NCBI RefSeq assembly: GCF_900162695.1
Contig: NZ_FUIH01000007.1
Span: 2,976,001-3,040,000 of the forward strand
Direction: 5' to 3'
DNA length: 64,000 nucleotides
From: Virgibacillus siamensis
GTDB taxonomy: Bacteria > Bacillota > Bacilli > Bacillales > Amphibacillaceae
Position numbers and translations under genes: made by a program. The notes under the pieces were generated by a model that saw nothing but the letters and a program-made list of their open reading frames with translations, had not been told where the DNA came from and did not search any database. Position 1 is the stretch's first letter. Every line of letters starts with the position of its first letter. Of this stretch, positions 17,699 to 26,230 are shown piece after piece.

Positions 17699-18847
17699 AT
17701 GAAAATGCGTTCGTTAACAGCTGGCATCAGTTTGATGTTATTATTCTTTATTTTTATACCGGCTGTGCACGCTGACAGCGGCAAAACCTATGAAGTTGGA
17801 GCAAACAATCTGAATGTAAGAACAGCGCCATCACACAGCGCACAGATTATCGGAAAATTAAATAGTGGTGATAGAGTAGTAGCATTCGAGGAAGCGTTTG
17901 GTTGGGTGAAAACCTACTACGATGGACAAGTCGCATGGGTGGCATCCCAATTTCTATACCAGGCGGATAACCAGGGAGGCTCTGACTCCGGTTCAAGTTC
18001 CGCATCGGTTTCCAATGCTTCTCCGGAACAGGTTACTGTAACGGCGACTGAGGTAAGAATTCGCACCGGGCCTGGAACAGAACATAAAATCATCGGCTAC
18101 ACTTCCAAGGGTGATACATACAGCTTAGTGAAATCAGCAAACAATTGGAATAAAGTAGCCCTCAGCGATGGATCAACCGGCTGGATTGCGGGGTGGCTGA
18201 CCGATTATAATAACGGCGGCAAAAACACTCCGGACACAGCAAACACCAGCAATGACAACAGCAGCAATCATGATGCTGTACCGCAAAGCAACAACACTGC
18301 CAACGGCTCTCTTGCAGGCTACAACATCGTACTGGACCCTGGCCACGGCGGTAAGGACCCGGGAGCAATCGGCATCGGCGGCATTTATGAAAAAGATGTC
18401 ATTATGAACACCGTCGATAACATCGCTCAAAAATTGCGGGCAGCCGGGGCAACTGTCATCTTAACCCGTGACAGCGATTATTTCCTCACACTGGAGAAAA
18501 GAGTGCAAATGAGTAGTTCATACAACACACATGCATTCATAAGCTTGCACTATAACGCTTATCCTGTGATGGGAGTAAACGGTGTGAGCACCCATTATTA
18601 TTCAGGTGGTGCTGACCGTCAACTGGCCAGTTCTCTTCAATCCGCAATTGGACAACATGTGAATCTGTACAGCCGCGGCATTATCCGCAGCGACTATCAT
18701 GTACTTCGTGAAAACAGTGACCTTGCTGTTCTTATTGAATTAGGATTTATAACAAATCCAGGCGACCTGGCAGCAGCACAAACCAACGCCTACCAAAATA
18801 ACGTTGCGGATGGAATTGTTGACGGGCTGTTGAATTATTTTAATTAG
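17699..18847 (+). CDS. Secreted N-acetylmuramoyl-L-alanine amidase with two SH3b domains
   Basis: This is a 382-residue exported wall hydrolase. It has a signal peptide (residues 1-25, cleavage after VHA), two SH3b wall-binding domains (about 30-88 and 113-168, each with NVR/RIR-T-x-P and GW(V/I)), a Ser/Asn-rich linker, and a zinc Amidase_3 domain (about 205-380). Zinc and catalytic residues are in LDPGHGGKDPGA, the glutamate of GGIYEKD, SLHYNA and IELGFITNPGD. It cleaves the lactyl-amide bond of peptidoglycan. ATG 17699 follows AAGGAGGTG. Confidence 0.93.
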   Translation: MKMRSLTAGISLMLLFFIFIPAVHADSGKTYEVGANNLNVRTAPSHSAQIIGKLNSGDRVVAFEEAFGWVKTYYDGQVAWVASQFLYQADNQGGSDSGSSSASVSNASPEQVTVTATEVRIRTGPGTEHKIIGYTSKGDTYSLVKSANNWNKVALSDGSTGWIAGWLTDYNNGGKNTPDTANTSNDNSSNHDAVPQSNNTANGSLAGYNIVLDPGHGGKDPGAIGIGGIYEKDVIMNTVDNIAQKLRAAGATVILTRDSDYFLTLEKRVQMSSSYNTHAFISLHYNAYPVMGVNGVSTHYYSGGADRQLASSLQSAIGQHVNLYSRGIIRSDYHVLRENSDLAVLIELGFITNPGDLAAAQTNAYQNNVADGIVDGLLNYFN

Positions 18848-18853
18848 ATTGAA

Positions 18854-18884
18854 AAAAGCTGCTCATCTTAAATGGGCAGCTTTT
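18854..18884 (+). terminator. Intrinsic terminator after amidase
   Basis: AAAAGCTGCTCAT (18854-18866) pairs with ATGGGCAGCTTTT (18872-18884), with one wobble and a T tail. The A-rich 5' arm allows bidirectional use with the convergent acetyltransferase gene. Confidence 0.8.
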
Positions 18885-18888
18885 CTTA

Positions 18889-19368
18889 TTAGATTTTCCG
18901 ATAGTATACCAGTTGCTCACCCTTTTTGCCCATAACACGACGCCCACTGTCCCGGAATCCGTTTGCATTATACAGCTTCTGCGCCCTTACATTTCCATGA
19001 TTAACCGCAAGCACAACTTCATCTTTTCCCGGGAAATATTTTTTTACAAAGTCATCGAGTAACGACAATGATTGTTTGGCAAACCCCTTTCCCTGTTGTC
19101 TGCTGTCGATGGAGTATGCCCGAAGCAAAATGGCATTCTTGTTATCACTGTATTTTTTCACACCTCCCCACCCGTGGAGAACGAAAAATCCGACCAGACA
19201 ATTCCCGTAGAGGATCAATACCGGATGTCTGCCGGGGTCTTGTACACATGCTTGGAGCGCTTCAACAGGGGTTGCAGTATACTGCTGCTGTTTCTCCTCC
19301 AGAAAATAATTACCAATTGTCATCGCAAATTTTTGTTCATAGCACTGCAGCTTAACTTTTCCGTTCAT
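18889..19368 (-). CDS. GNAT family N-acetyltransferase
   Basis: This 159-residue GNAT protein shows LLRAYSIDSRQQGKGFAKQ (acetyl-CoA loop) and VNHGNVRAQKLYNANGF, like the spermidine/aminoglycoside-type SpeG/BltD branch. ATG 19368 overlaps the stop of the MerR-methyltransferase gene (19365), so the two are translationally coupled and probably share the MerR-type promoter. Confidence 0.85.
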   Translation of the reverse strand: MNGKVKLQCYEQKFAMTIGNYFLEEKQQQYTATPVEALQACVQDPGRHPVLILYGNCLVGFFVLHGWGGVKKYSDNKNAILLRAYSIDSRQQGKGFAKQSLSLLDDFVKKYFPGKDEVVLAVNHGNVRAQKLYNANGFRDSGRRVMGKKGEQLVYYRKI

Positions 19369-20405
19369 TTCTTTTTCACCGCATAAATCATACTTAAAAT
19401 GTCATTAAACTGATGGGTTTCCACTTGATAGCCGTTTTCCTCAAGCCAGCTGACAAGCTTTGAACGGTCAGCATAATACTCATCTTCAATTGCCTCTATG
19501 GCCTTTGTATTTCCCTCATTGCGGAACTTGTTTATGACGTAACCGCGATGCTCCTCATTTAAGAACATTAAATCAACAATACAGATTTGACCTTCATTCG
19601 CCAGTACCCGTGACATTTCCTCCAATGCCACATACTTTTCCGGATTGGTAATATGATGCAAAGCATAACTTGATACGATGGCATCCACTTGGTGATCCAA
19701 TAATGGAAGTGCAAAAAAGTGTCCTTTCCGTGTATCTATTTCCGGATTTTTCTGTCGGCAGACCTTCAGCATCTCTTCAGACTGATCAATTCCAATCACG
19801 TTTGCACCTTTTTGAAGAAACTTTTCCCCCAAATTGCCCGTTCCGACTCCAATATCTGCACAGACATCCCCTGCCTCCAAGTGTACGGTCTCTGCAGCCT
19901 TTGCGAGTGCATCATGATAGTCCATGTGTACATTGAATCGATAACCCGCCATTTTAATGTTTTGATCATAATCGGCCGCCTGCTTATCAAAATTCCACTT
20001 GTCCTGCCAGTATTTACGCATTGCTTTCATGTTTTTCAGGTGTTGTGCCAGTTCAAAAATTTCATTAATGGAATAATTACCGTCAGCAGTCTGCGCAATC
20101 ATTGTATCCAGCGTACCGATCATATCCTTCATTTCAATCCACTTCTCAAATAATGCCGACCGCTGCACATTCAAATAATCGCTCATGCTCATATCCGGAT
20201 TATGGAGGATCTGTTTTATATTTTCCACGGACATACCGATTTCCCGCAGCGCCAGAATGGTACTTAGCCGGAGAATATCCGTATCCGTAAATGTGCGGTA
20301 GTCATTATCTGTATCCTTTTCAGGTGTGATAAGCCCCTTCTGTTCATAAAACCGGATTGTCCTCGTTGTTGTATTTAATTTGTCAGCCACTTCTTTAATT
20401 TGCAT
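19365..20405 (-). CDS. MerR regulator fused to SAM-dependent methyltransferase
   Basis: The 346-residue protein joins two domains. Residues 1-110 are a MerR winged helix (MQIKEVADKLNTTTRTIRFYEQKGLI) with its dimerisation helix. Residues about 130-346 are a class I methyltransferase with motif I ADIGVGTGNLG, GIDQS and SSYALHHI. The effector or methyl acceptor is unknown. The upstream promoter has the 19-bp spacer and internal dyad typical of MerR targets, so autoregulation is likely. It is followed by an overlapping acetyltransferase gene. Confidence 0.85.
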   Translation of the reverse strand: MQIKEVADKLNTTTRTIRFYEQKGLITPEKDTDNDYRTFTDTDILRLSTILALREIGMSVENIKQILHNPDMSMSDYLNVQRSALFEKWIEMKDMIGTLDTMIAQTADGNYSINEIFELAQHLKNMKAMRKYWQDKWNFDKQAADYDQNIKMAGYRFNVHMDYHDALAKAAETVHLEAGDVCADIGVGTGNLGEKFLQKGANVIGIDQSEEMLKVCRQKNPEIDTRKGHFFALPLLDHQVDAIVSSYALHHITNPEKYVALEEMSRVLANEGQICIVDLMFLNEEHRGYVINKFRNEGNTKAIEAIEDEYYADRSKLVSWLEENGYQVETHQFNDILSMIYAVKKK

Positions 20406-20429
20406 TGCTTGTCGCCCCTTTCTTCTTTT

Positions 20430-20460
20430 ATAATAAACGTTGACGTTACGTTAATGTAAA
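20430..20460 (-). promoter_or_regulatory. MerR-type promoter with 19-bp spacer
   Basis: On the minus strand TTTACA (20460-20455) and TATTAT (20435-20430) are separated by exactly 19 bp. The spacer contains AACGTAACGTCAACGTT, a dyad of ACGT-type half sites. An overlong spacer with a central dyad is the hallmark of MerR-activated promoters. Confidence 0.7.
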
Positions 20461-20591
20461 GAGGTTTTTTGAACCAAATTTTACGGAGGGAATACACTGC
20501 GGAAGAGCGCAGTGTATTTCGATTAAAAATAGGTCAGCATTCAAAATTTTGTTATACTGGACATACTTTGCAGTGAAACGAGGAATGCGAC

Positions 20592-21848
20592 ATGAATAAA
20601 CAGCTTCAGGAAACAATCGAATACACACAGGAAAAACTGGGCTTGGAACAATACGATTTAAAGCAGCATCAGTTTTATCAGGAAACCAATCATTTTAATG
20701 AGACGATTTATATCTTGAGTATGGAATGGTTGCCAAATACCGTACAAAATGCGGAAAATGTTATTTCTGCCGGGGCAGCTGTGGTGGACCTTAATTTTCA
20801 TACGAAGGAATTTACACAAATCACATTCGTTCAAGGCGTCAGTTATGCCGCTCCGGATAAGTACCCCTTACCAGATACCGAAAGCGCCATTGAATGGATA
20901 GAAGAGCAGACAGGGCTGACATTCGGGCGGCAATTTCTGCTTATCGATGAAGATGATGGGGTATTACGGTTTGGAGCAGCGGTTGATAATATTCCGGTAT
21001 CACCGGTTGGTACGATTGAAATTGCCTTCAATGCAGCCAAACAATTGACTGACTTCCGGATTGACGGTGACTTCCCGGATGAAAGCCGGATTCAATGGGA
21101 ACCGTTCGCCCTGACACCGGAAAAGTTCGAACCTTGTGCCGGGAAGCAGTGTGTATTGATGGAAATTCCCGATGAAAGTGAAAAGAAATGGAAAGCCTAT
21201 TACGGAATTGAAGAAATCTTTATCAGAAATGACGGGAAAACGACCATTCCGTTTGTTCGGGATGCAAATTCCTCCATCGTTTTTGACATGGTTTTGGAAT
21301 GGGATGAAGCACTTGATGAGGCATTCGTATCACAGGAAACCGATTTTTCCACGGAAGCAACAGTTGAGATGGCGATTGCAAACAAGCCTCACCCGGACGC
21401 ACAGCCCATTTCAGAAGAAGAACAAAAAGCCTGTGCAATGGAGACGCTCCATTTTCTGCAAAAAGTTTACCCTGATGACAGCGGACAATGGAAACTTACA
21501 AAATTAAGCCGGGAGAAAGGTTATTTGTTTGCCGAGTTGCGCCCGACAGAGCCAACGGGTTACGTGTTTGAACGTAAAGTCAGAGTAATCATTGACCCTG
21601 ACCGGCTGGCACCTGTCAATTATATTGATAATAAAGAAATGCTTCAAATGTTTAATGATTTTCAGGAGGCGGACTTGGTAACGGTTGGGCAGGAAGATGC
21701 ATTTAAAAAACTGCAGGAGCATCTTGAAATCGACCCTGTATATGTTTACGACGATGCAAGCGGAAGCTATGTCTTATGCGGGAAACTGGATTGCGCGTAT
21801 GCTGTCGATGCGGTTACAGGAGAAACAATTCTGCTGGGTACATTGTAA
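20592..21848 (+). CDS. Uncharacterised 418-aa protein, possibly YcdB/YcdC-like
   Basis: ATG 20592 follows ACGAGGA. There is no signal peptide or membrane span. The protein is acidic and looks internally two-part: ALEWIEEQTGL-like helices with GAVDNIPVSP in the first half, and FLQKVYPDDSGQWKL...VFERKVRVIIDP in the second, ending CAYAVDAVTGETILLG. The closing phrase (Y-A-V-D-A-x-T-G) resembles PepSY/YcdB repeat proteins, but this is a weak resemblance. It is monocistronic, with its own terminator. Confidence 0.6.
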   Translation: MNKQLQETIEYTQEKLGLEQYDLKQHQFYQETNHFNETIYILSMEWLPNTVQNAENVISAGAAVVDLNFHTKEFTQITFVQGVSYAAPDKYPLPDTESAIEWIEEQTGLTFGRQFLLIDEDDGVLRFGAAVDNIPVSPVGTIEIAFNAAKQLTDFRIDGDFPDESRIQWEPFALTPEKFEPCAGKQCVLMEIPDESEKKWKAYYGIEEIFIRNDGKTTIPFVRDANSSIVFDMVLEWDEALDEAFVSQETDFSTEATVEMAIANKPHPDAQPISEEEQKACAMETLHFLQKVYPDDSGQWKLTKLSREKGYLFAELRPTEPTGYVFERKVRVIIDPDRLAPVNYIDNKEMLQMFNDFQEADLVTVGQEDAFKKLQEHLEIDPVYVYDDASGSYVLCGKLDCAYAVDAVTGETILLGTL

Positions 21849-21851
21849 AAT

Positions 21852-21889
21852 AATGCGGTATGCACCCTCAAGTTGGTGCATACCGCATT
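21852..21889 (+). terminator. Intrinsic terminator after 418-aa protein gene
   Basis: A perfect 15-bp stem (21852-21866 with 21875-21889) is followed by a TT-rich stretch. It directly precedes array D. Confidence 0.85.
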
Positions 21890-21980
21890 TTGTCAGTTTT
21901 TGTTTATCCGGATTTCGCGAAAATTTTATCAAAACATGCGAACTTTAGCGTTTCGACATCTTCCTTCTATTTCAATTTAA

Positions 21981-22085
21981 GCCGAATAATTGTGAACTTG
22001 AGCCGATTTAGACCAATTTTGAGCCGATTCTGTGTCAATTAGAGCCGAATCCACACGAACTTAAGCCAAATGCAAATTTGGCACC
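21981..22085. repeat. Degenerate tandem array D, 21-bp units
   Basis: Units begin with GCCGAA/GCCGAT at 21981, 22002, 22023 and 22044, with a decayed GCCAAA unit at 22065, all 21 bp apart. Older units may extend left to about 21940. The array lies between the convergent 418-aa gene and the RNR beta gene. Confidence 0.8.
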
Positions 22086-22098
22086 AACCAGCCCAGAC

Positions 22099-23145
22099 TT
22101 ACAAATCGTCGAATCCGTTCAGGTCACTTGTTTTTGTGTATTGGCGGGATTTTTGTTCGAAAAAGTCGGTTTTTGTTCCGTCGAAATTATCAACATAAGC
22201 TCGAATCCACTTCATTGGGTTGTCCGTATAATCGGGATAAATCTCGCTTAATCCCATCATTCGCAGCATTTTATTGGCCCGATACTTCACATATCCTGCC
22301 ATTTCATCCGTATCAATTCCGTCAACTTCTGACAGGACATAATTCGACCATTCCATCTCCAGCTCCACCGAAATGCGGAATTGCTCGTAAACCCATTCGC
22401 TAAAATCTGCATCGTTCAGTTCCGGATTTTCTGCCAATGCGGCCCGGAACAACTCAGCAATAAAACGACCGTGTTCCAGTTCATCCCGATTAATATAGCT
22501 GATCATGGTAGACGTTCCAACCATTTTATTTTGCCGTGCCAAATTGTAAAAGAAGGCAAATCCGGAATAGAAAAACATCCCTTCCAGAAGGGCCGTATAA
22601 ACCATTGTTTTCAGCATATTTTCAATGGACGGATTTTCCACGAAAGTATTATACTGCCTGGTCAGATACTCATTTCGCTTCAACAACACCGAATCATGCC
22701 GCCCAAGCTCAAATGCCATATTTTGTTCATCCAGTGAAACAACTGATGAGAGCACATATGAATAGCTTTCATTATGAACCGCCTCCTGCTGGGCGATAAC
22801 TGCCATAATCGATTGGACGGACGGATCAGTCGCATACAGTGAAATCAACAGTGCCGTTCTCGTCTGTGGTGCGTCCAGTGTTGACAGCAACCCAATGATT
22901 TTCAAATAAGCATCGCGCTCAGATTCGCTTAAATCGGAAAACTGCCGCACATCCGCTGACATGTTGATTTCATCCGCCTGCCAGTAGTTGCCAATCAGCC
23001 GTTTATAAATTTTATACCAGTGCGGATAAGCGATATTATTCCAGTTCAAAATGCCGCTTGATTCTCCCCCAAACAATGCTGTCGATTTGTTCGGGTGTAA
23101 CGGTTCCAACGTTTTTGCTTTTTCAAGCAATGCTTTTGACATCAT
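22099..23145 (-). CDS. nrdF: Ribonucleotide reductase class I beta subunit
   Basis: This 348-residue radical-bearing subunit has six metal ligands in order: D in STLDAPQ, E and H in QQEAVH, E in LLEGMFF, and E and H in RDELEH. A tyrosine four residues after the first histidine (HNESY) matches the radical tyrosine position. It supplies the radical that the alpha subunit uses to reduce ribonucleotides. ATG 23145 has AAGGAGTG upstream. It overlaps the flavodoxin gene by 23 bp. The symbol is by position; the subclass (Ia or Ib) is not certain. Confidence 0.9.
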   Translation of the reverse strand: MMSKALLEKAKTLEPLHPNKSTALFGGESSGILNWNNIAYPHWYKIYKRLIGNYWQADEINMSADVRQFSDLSESERDAYLKIIGLLSTLDAPQTRTALLISLYATDPSVQSIMAVIAQQEAVHNESYSYVLSSVVSLDEQNMAFELGRHDSVLLKRNEYLTRQYNTFVENPSIENMLKTMVYTALLEGMFFYSGFAFFYNLARQNKMVGTSTMISYINRDELEHGRFIAELFRAALAENPELNDADFSEWVYEQFRISVELEMEWSNYVLSEVDGIDTDEMAGYVKYRANKMLRMMGLSEIYPDYTDNPMKWIRAYVDNFDGTKTDFFEQKSRQYTKTSDLNGFDDL

Positions 23146-23557
23146 GCAACACTCCTTCAATCCAATTTTTAACCAGTTTCTCCTGAGACCCGCGCGGTGA
23201 TTGTTCGATTTTCAGTCCGTTCCAGTCGCTGCCGTAAAAGTGAGTCAGCTTATCAACTGCCCGGCAGAACAACGCACCCCCGCCAAATTGTGTATCACCT
23301 GTTCCAAATACCGCGACACAATCAGGCTTATAACCGATTTCCAGCACAAAATCCTTCACCTCATCAGGTGTTGAACCCCTGTCCCATGTAAATGTTCCGA
23401 TGAAAATACAATCATAGCTGGAAGCATCAACCGGCGGATCCGCACCAATACGGTGCAGATCAACGGCCATACCATCCTGCAATAGATAATCCTCAAGCAT
23501 TTCCGCCACTTCCATCGTGTTTCCGCTGTACGAAAGATAAGCAATGACACACCTCAA
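23123..23557 (-). CDS. Flavodoxin in the nrdI position
   Basis: The 144-residue protein has short-chain flavodoxin signatures: the FMN phosphate loop SYSGNT, GTFTWDRGSTPDE for the isoalloxazine ring, and FGTGDTQFGG. Canonical NrdI has a different, glycine-rich pattern, so this is closer to YkuN/YkuP flavodoxins. It lies between the two RNR subunit genes and overlaps both, the place NrdI takes in class Ib operons, and presumably supplies electrons for cofactor assembly. The start is TTG 23557 (TTGA overlap with the alpha-subunit stop); the ribosome binding site is poor, which suggests coupling. Confidence 0.82.
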   Translation of the reverse strand: MRCVIAYLSYSGNTMEVAEMLEDYLLQDGMAVDLHRIGADPPVDASSYDCIFIGTFTWDRGSTPDEVKDFVLEIGYKPDCVAVFGTGDTQFGGGALFCRAVDKLTHFYGSDWNGLKIEQSPRGSQEKLVKNWIEGVLHDVKSIA

Positions 23558-25749
23558 CTTTCACACCACTCACATTCTTCGACGTCATTTGAGGTCGACC
23601 GGACATAATACGTTGTTTTCAACCCTTCTTTCCAAGCCTGCAGGTGCAAATCAAGCAATACGGATGCTTTGATTGTATTTGGTACATAAAAGTTAAAGGA
23701 AATGCTTTGATCAACGTGCTTTTGCCGTGCAGCATTCTGACGGATCGACCAGCGCTGATCAAGAATATAGGCTGACTTCCGGTAAATATCGTACGTCCGG
23801 TAATCAAGTTCCGGAGCCGCAGCTGCTATCTTAAAATCCTTTTTCTCCTCAAAATAAAACGGCTTAAAAACAGGATCAATACTTGCTGTGGACCCGGCAA
23901 TCATGGATGTTGACGAATTCGGTGCAACAGCCATCAGATAGCCGTTTCGAATACCATGTTCCGTAACTCCTGCTTTTAGTTCATCCCATGCTTTGCCGAT
24001 ATAATTTTTTTCGGAAAAATAAGTGCCTGATTCCCACTTGCTCCCTGCAAAGGCTGGATAACTGCCTTTTTCCTTACTTAATTCCATGCTGTTTTGAATC
24101 GTTAAATAGGCTATTTTTTCATAAAGCTTATCTGCAAATGATACCGCTTCATCCGTTTCCCAATGTACACCTTTTTTCGCGAGCAAATGATGCCAGCCGA
24201 ACGTCCCAAGACCGATTGCCCGGTATTTTTGATTGGTCAGCCGGGCTTGCTTGATCGGCAATGTATTTATGTCAATAACATTATCAAGCATACGGACCTG
24301 AATCCTGATCAGACGTTCCAACACCCCGTCCGGAACAGCCCGCCCCAGATTAATGGAACTCAAATTACACACGACATAATCACCGGACTTATATTTTTGG
24401 ACAATCGTATCCTCTGCTTCCACATATTCCTCCAGAAATTCGGTCGGTGACTGATTTTGCGTGATTTCCGTACAAAGATTAGAGCAATAGATCATTCCTT
24501 TATGTGCGTTTGTGTTATGCCGGTTCACTTCATCCCGGTAAAACATAAATGGCGTGCCGGACTCGAGCTGCGACTTCATAATCCGCTTCATAATTTCAAT
24601 GGCCGGAACCGTTCGTTTCGTTAACAATGGCGATGCGGCACATTCCAGATAACGCTCCCGAAAACTTCCTGTTCCAGCTTCTTCATCATAGAAATCTTCC
24701 AGTGAAAAACCCATCACCTGACGTACTTCATGCGGGTCAAATAAATGCCAGTCGCCGCGTTTTTCCACCTGTTCCATAAACAAATCAGGCAGGCATACCC
24801 CTGTGAAAATATCATGGGCCCGCAAACGATCGTCCCCATTATTCAACTTCAAATCAAGAAATGCCTCAATATCGCGATGCCACACATCCAGATAAATGGC
24901 AATCGCACCTTTGCGGGTACCGAGCTGATCAACATTCACCGCCGTATTATTCAACTGCTTAATCCATGGAACAACACCGCTGGACATGTTTTTAAACCCT
25001 TTAATGGAACTGCCGCGGCTGCGGATTTTTCCCATATAAACACCAATTCCGCCGCCGTTTTTGGACAGTTTGGCGATATCTGTGTTGCTGTCATAGATTG
25101 ACTGCAGGCTGTCATCAACCGTGTCAATAAAACAGCTGGACAATTGACCATGCGTCTTCCCGGCATTTGTCATCGTCGGTGTCGCTACCGTCATATATAA
25201 ATTGCTGAGCGCCCAGTAAGCCTCCATTACGTATTCGGTACGCTGGGCTGGCTCCTCATCCTGCATCAGATACATCGCGATAACCATCCAACGCTCCTGA
25301 GGCAATTCATAAACCTTCTTATCATGGTCACGTGCCAAATACCTGGTAGCCAGCGTATATAGTCCAAGGTAGTTGAAAAGGTGATCACGATCCGGTTGTA
25401 TGTATTCAGAAAAAAAATCAATTTCCTCCTTCGTATACTTTTGCAGCAAAAGATCGGAATAAATCCCTTTATCGGTTAATGTCTCGATCAGATGATGAAA
25501 GTCCCCGTAGCCAGACATATTCCCTCTATTTTCCGCCGCCTCCCGGTATATTTGATCCAGGTAAATCCTGCTTGCGGCAAACGTCCAGTCCGGATTCGCC
25601 TCATCCATCTGTTCAAGCGCCGCCTTTATCAAACTCTCATGTGAATCATTCTGTTGAGCTTTCTCTAGCAATATCGCTGTATCCACCTTCAAACCATCTG
25701 TAGCCTGTTCTATCAATTTTTCGGTATGCTTTACTGCAGTTGTTACCAA
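23554..25749 (-). CDS. nrdE: Ribonucleotide reductase class I alpha subunit
   Basis: This 731-residue catalytic subunit reduces ribonucleoside diphosphates. Active-site motifs are SSCFIDTVDDS (first redox cysteine), SKNGGGIG, CSNLCTEI and CNLSSINL (thiyl and second cysteine region), APNSSTS, and a C-terminal CEWC redox pair. The N terminus starts past where a full ATP-cone would sit. TTG 25749 is chosen because AAAGGAGG lies 7 bases upstream; an upstream frame extension runs into the riboswitch terminator. It is first in the alpha-flavodoxin-beta operon under riboswitch control. Confidence 0.92.
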   Translation of the reverse strand: MVTTAVKHTEKLIEQATDGLKVDTAILLEKAQQNDSHESLIKAALEQMDEANPDWTFAASRIYLDQIYREAAENRGNMSGYGDFHHLIETLTDKGIYSDLLLQKYTKEEIDFFSEYIQPDRDHLFNYLGLYTLATRYLARDHDKKVYELPQERWMVIAMYLMQDEEPAQRTEYVMEAYWALSNLYMTVATPTMTNAGKTHGQLSSCFIDTVDDSLQSIYDSNTDIAKLSKNGGGIGVYMGKIRSRGSSIKGFKNMSSGVVPWIKQLNNTAVNVDQLGTRKGAIAIYLDVWHRDIEAFLDLKLNNGDDRLRAHDIFTGVCLPDLFMEQVEKRGDWHLFDPHEVRQVMGFSLEDFYDEEAGTGSFRERYLECAASPLLTKRTVPAIEIMKRIMKSQLESGTPFMFYRDEVNRHNTNAHKGMIYCSNLCTEITQNQSPTEFLEEYVEAEDTIVQKYKSGDYVVCNLSSINLGRAVPDGVLERLIRIQVRMLDNVIDINTLPIKQARLTNQKYRAIGLGTFGWHHLLAKKGVHWETDEAVSFADKLYEKIAYLTIQNSMELSKEKGSYPAFAGSKWESGTYFSEKNYIGKAWDELKAGVTEHGIRNGYLMAVAPNSSTSMIAGSTASIDPVFKPFYFEEKKDFKIAAAAPELDYRTYDIYRKSAYILDQRWSIRQNAARQKHVDQSISFNFYVPNTIKASVLLDLHLQAWKEGLKTTYYVRSTSNDVEECEWCES

Positions 25750-25773
25750 TTTGACTGCCTCCTTTTTTCCATA

Positions 25774-25802
25774 AAAAAACCGCTCACCCCGGGGATGAAC
25801 GG
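25774..25802 (-). terminator. Riboswitch expression-platform terminator
   Basis: On the minus strand CCGTTCATCCCC pairs with GGGGTGAGCGG (one bulge), followed by TTTTTT and then the alpha-subunit Shine-Dalgarno. A separate perfect 10-bp hairpin, AACGATAGAA with TTCTATCGTT (25807-25816, 25832-25841), sits between it and the aptamer. Confidence 0.8.
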
Positions 25803-25847
25803 AAATAACGATAGAAATCCACAAATATGTATTCTATCGTTTCACCT

Positions 25848-26040
25848 TCACTTGCCCCGAGGAATCGAAACACTGGAGTTATGGCAGGTCTCCTGGCTTG
25901 TGCTTCTGCCTACTTGGGCCCTTCCCGTACCATCGCCGTGAAGCTTGTGATACAGTGGATTTCCCGTTCGTCCACACATACAGTTGCGGGGACAGCTCCG
26001 GCTTTTCACCGGATTCCCTTTTAAGACAACAGATGTCACC
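25848..26040 (-). promoter_or_regulatory. Cobalamin (B12) riboswitch
   Basis: Read on minus, the element shows GGGAATCCGGTGAAAAGCCGG, then GCTGTCCCCGCAACTG, and the B12 box AGCCAGGAGACCTGCC (25898-25883), in the canonical order and spacing of the adenosylcobalamin aptamer. With the terminator downstream it should switch the RNR operon off when cobalamin is plentiful. A B12-dependent class II reductase elsewhere in the genome is implied. Confidence 0.93.
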
Positions 26041-26050
26041 TTAACTCAAA

Positions 26051-26097
26051 ATACTATATATAGTTGTATTCACGATAAAACTTACAATATATTGTAA
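26051..26097 (-). promoter_or_regulatory. Tandem NrdR-like boxes
   Basis: ATACTATATATAGTTG (26051-26066) and TTACAATATATTGTAA (26082-26097) each keep the AC-N-ATATNT-N-GT core of NrdR boxes. Their centres are 31 bp apart, the three-turn spacing usual for NrdR pairs. They lie just upstream of the riboswitch, over the likely promoter. Confidence 0.65.
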
Positions 26098-26230
26098 TAT
26101 TACCCTATCACAGAAAGCTATTTCCTGCAATAGAATTATGATATTTGCAATGGTGCCCGCAGTCATTGCCATATATGGCGTATTGTTTTATTAAAAAACG
26201 CCCGGATTTGATCTGAGCGTCGGGTGGAAA

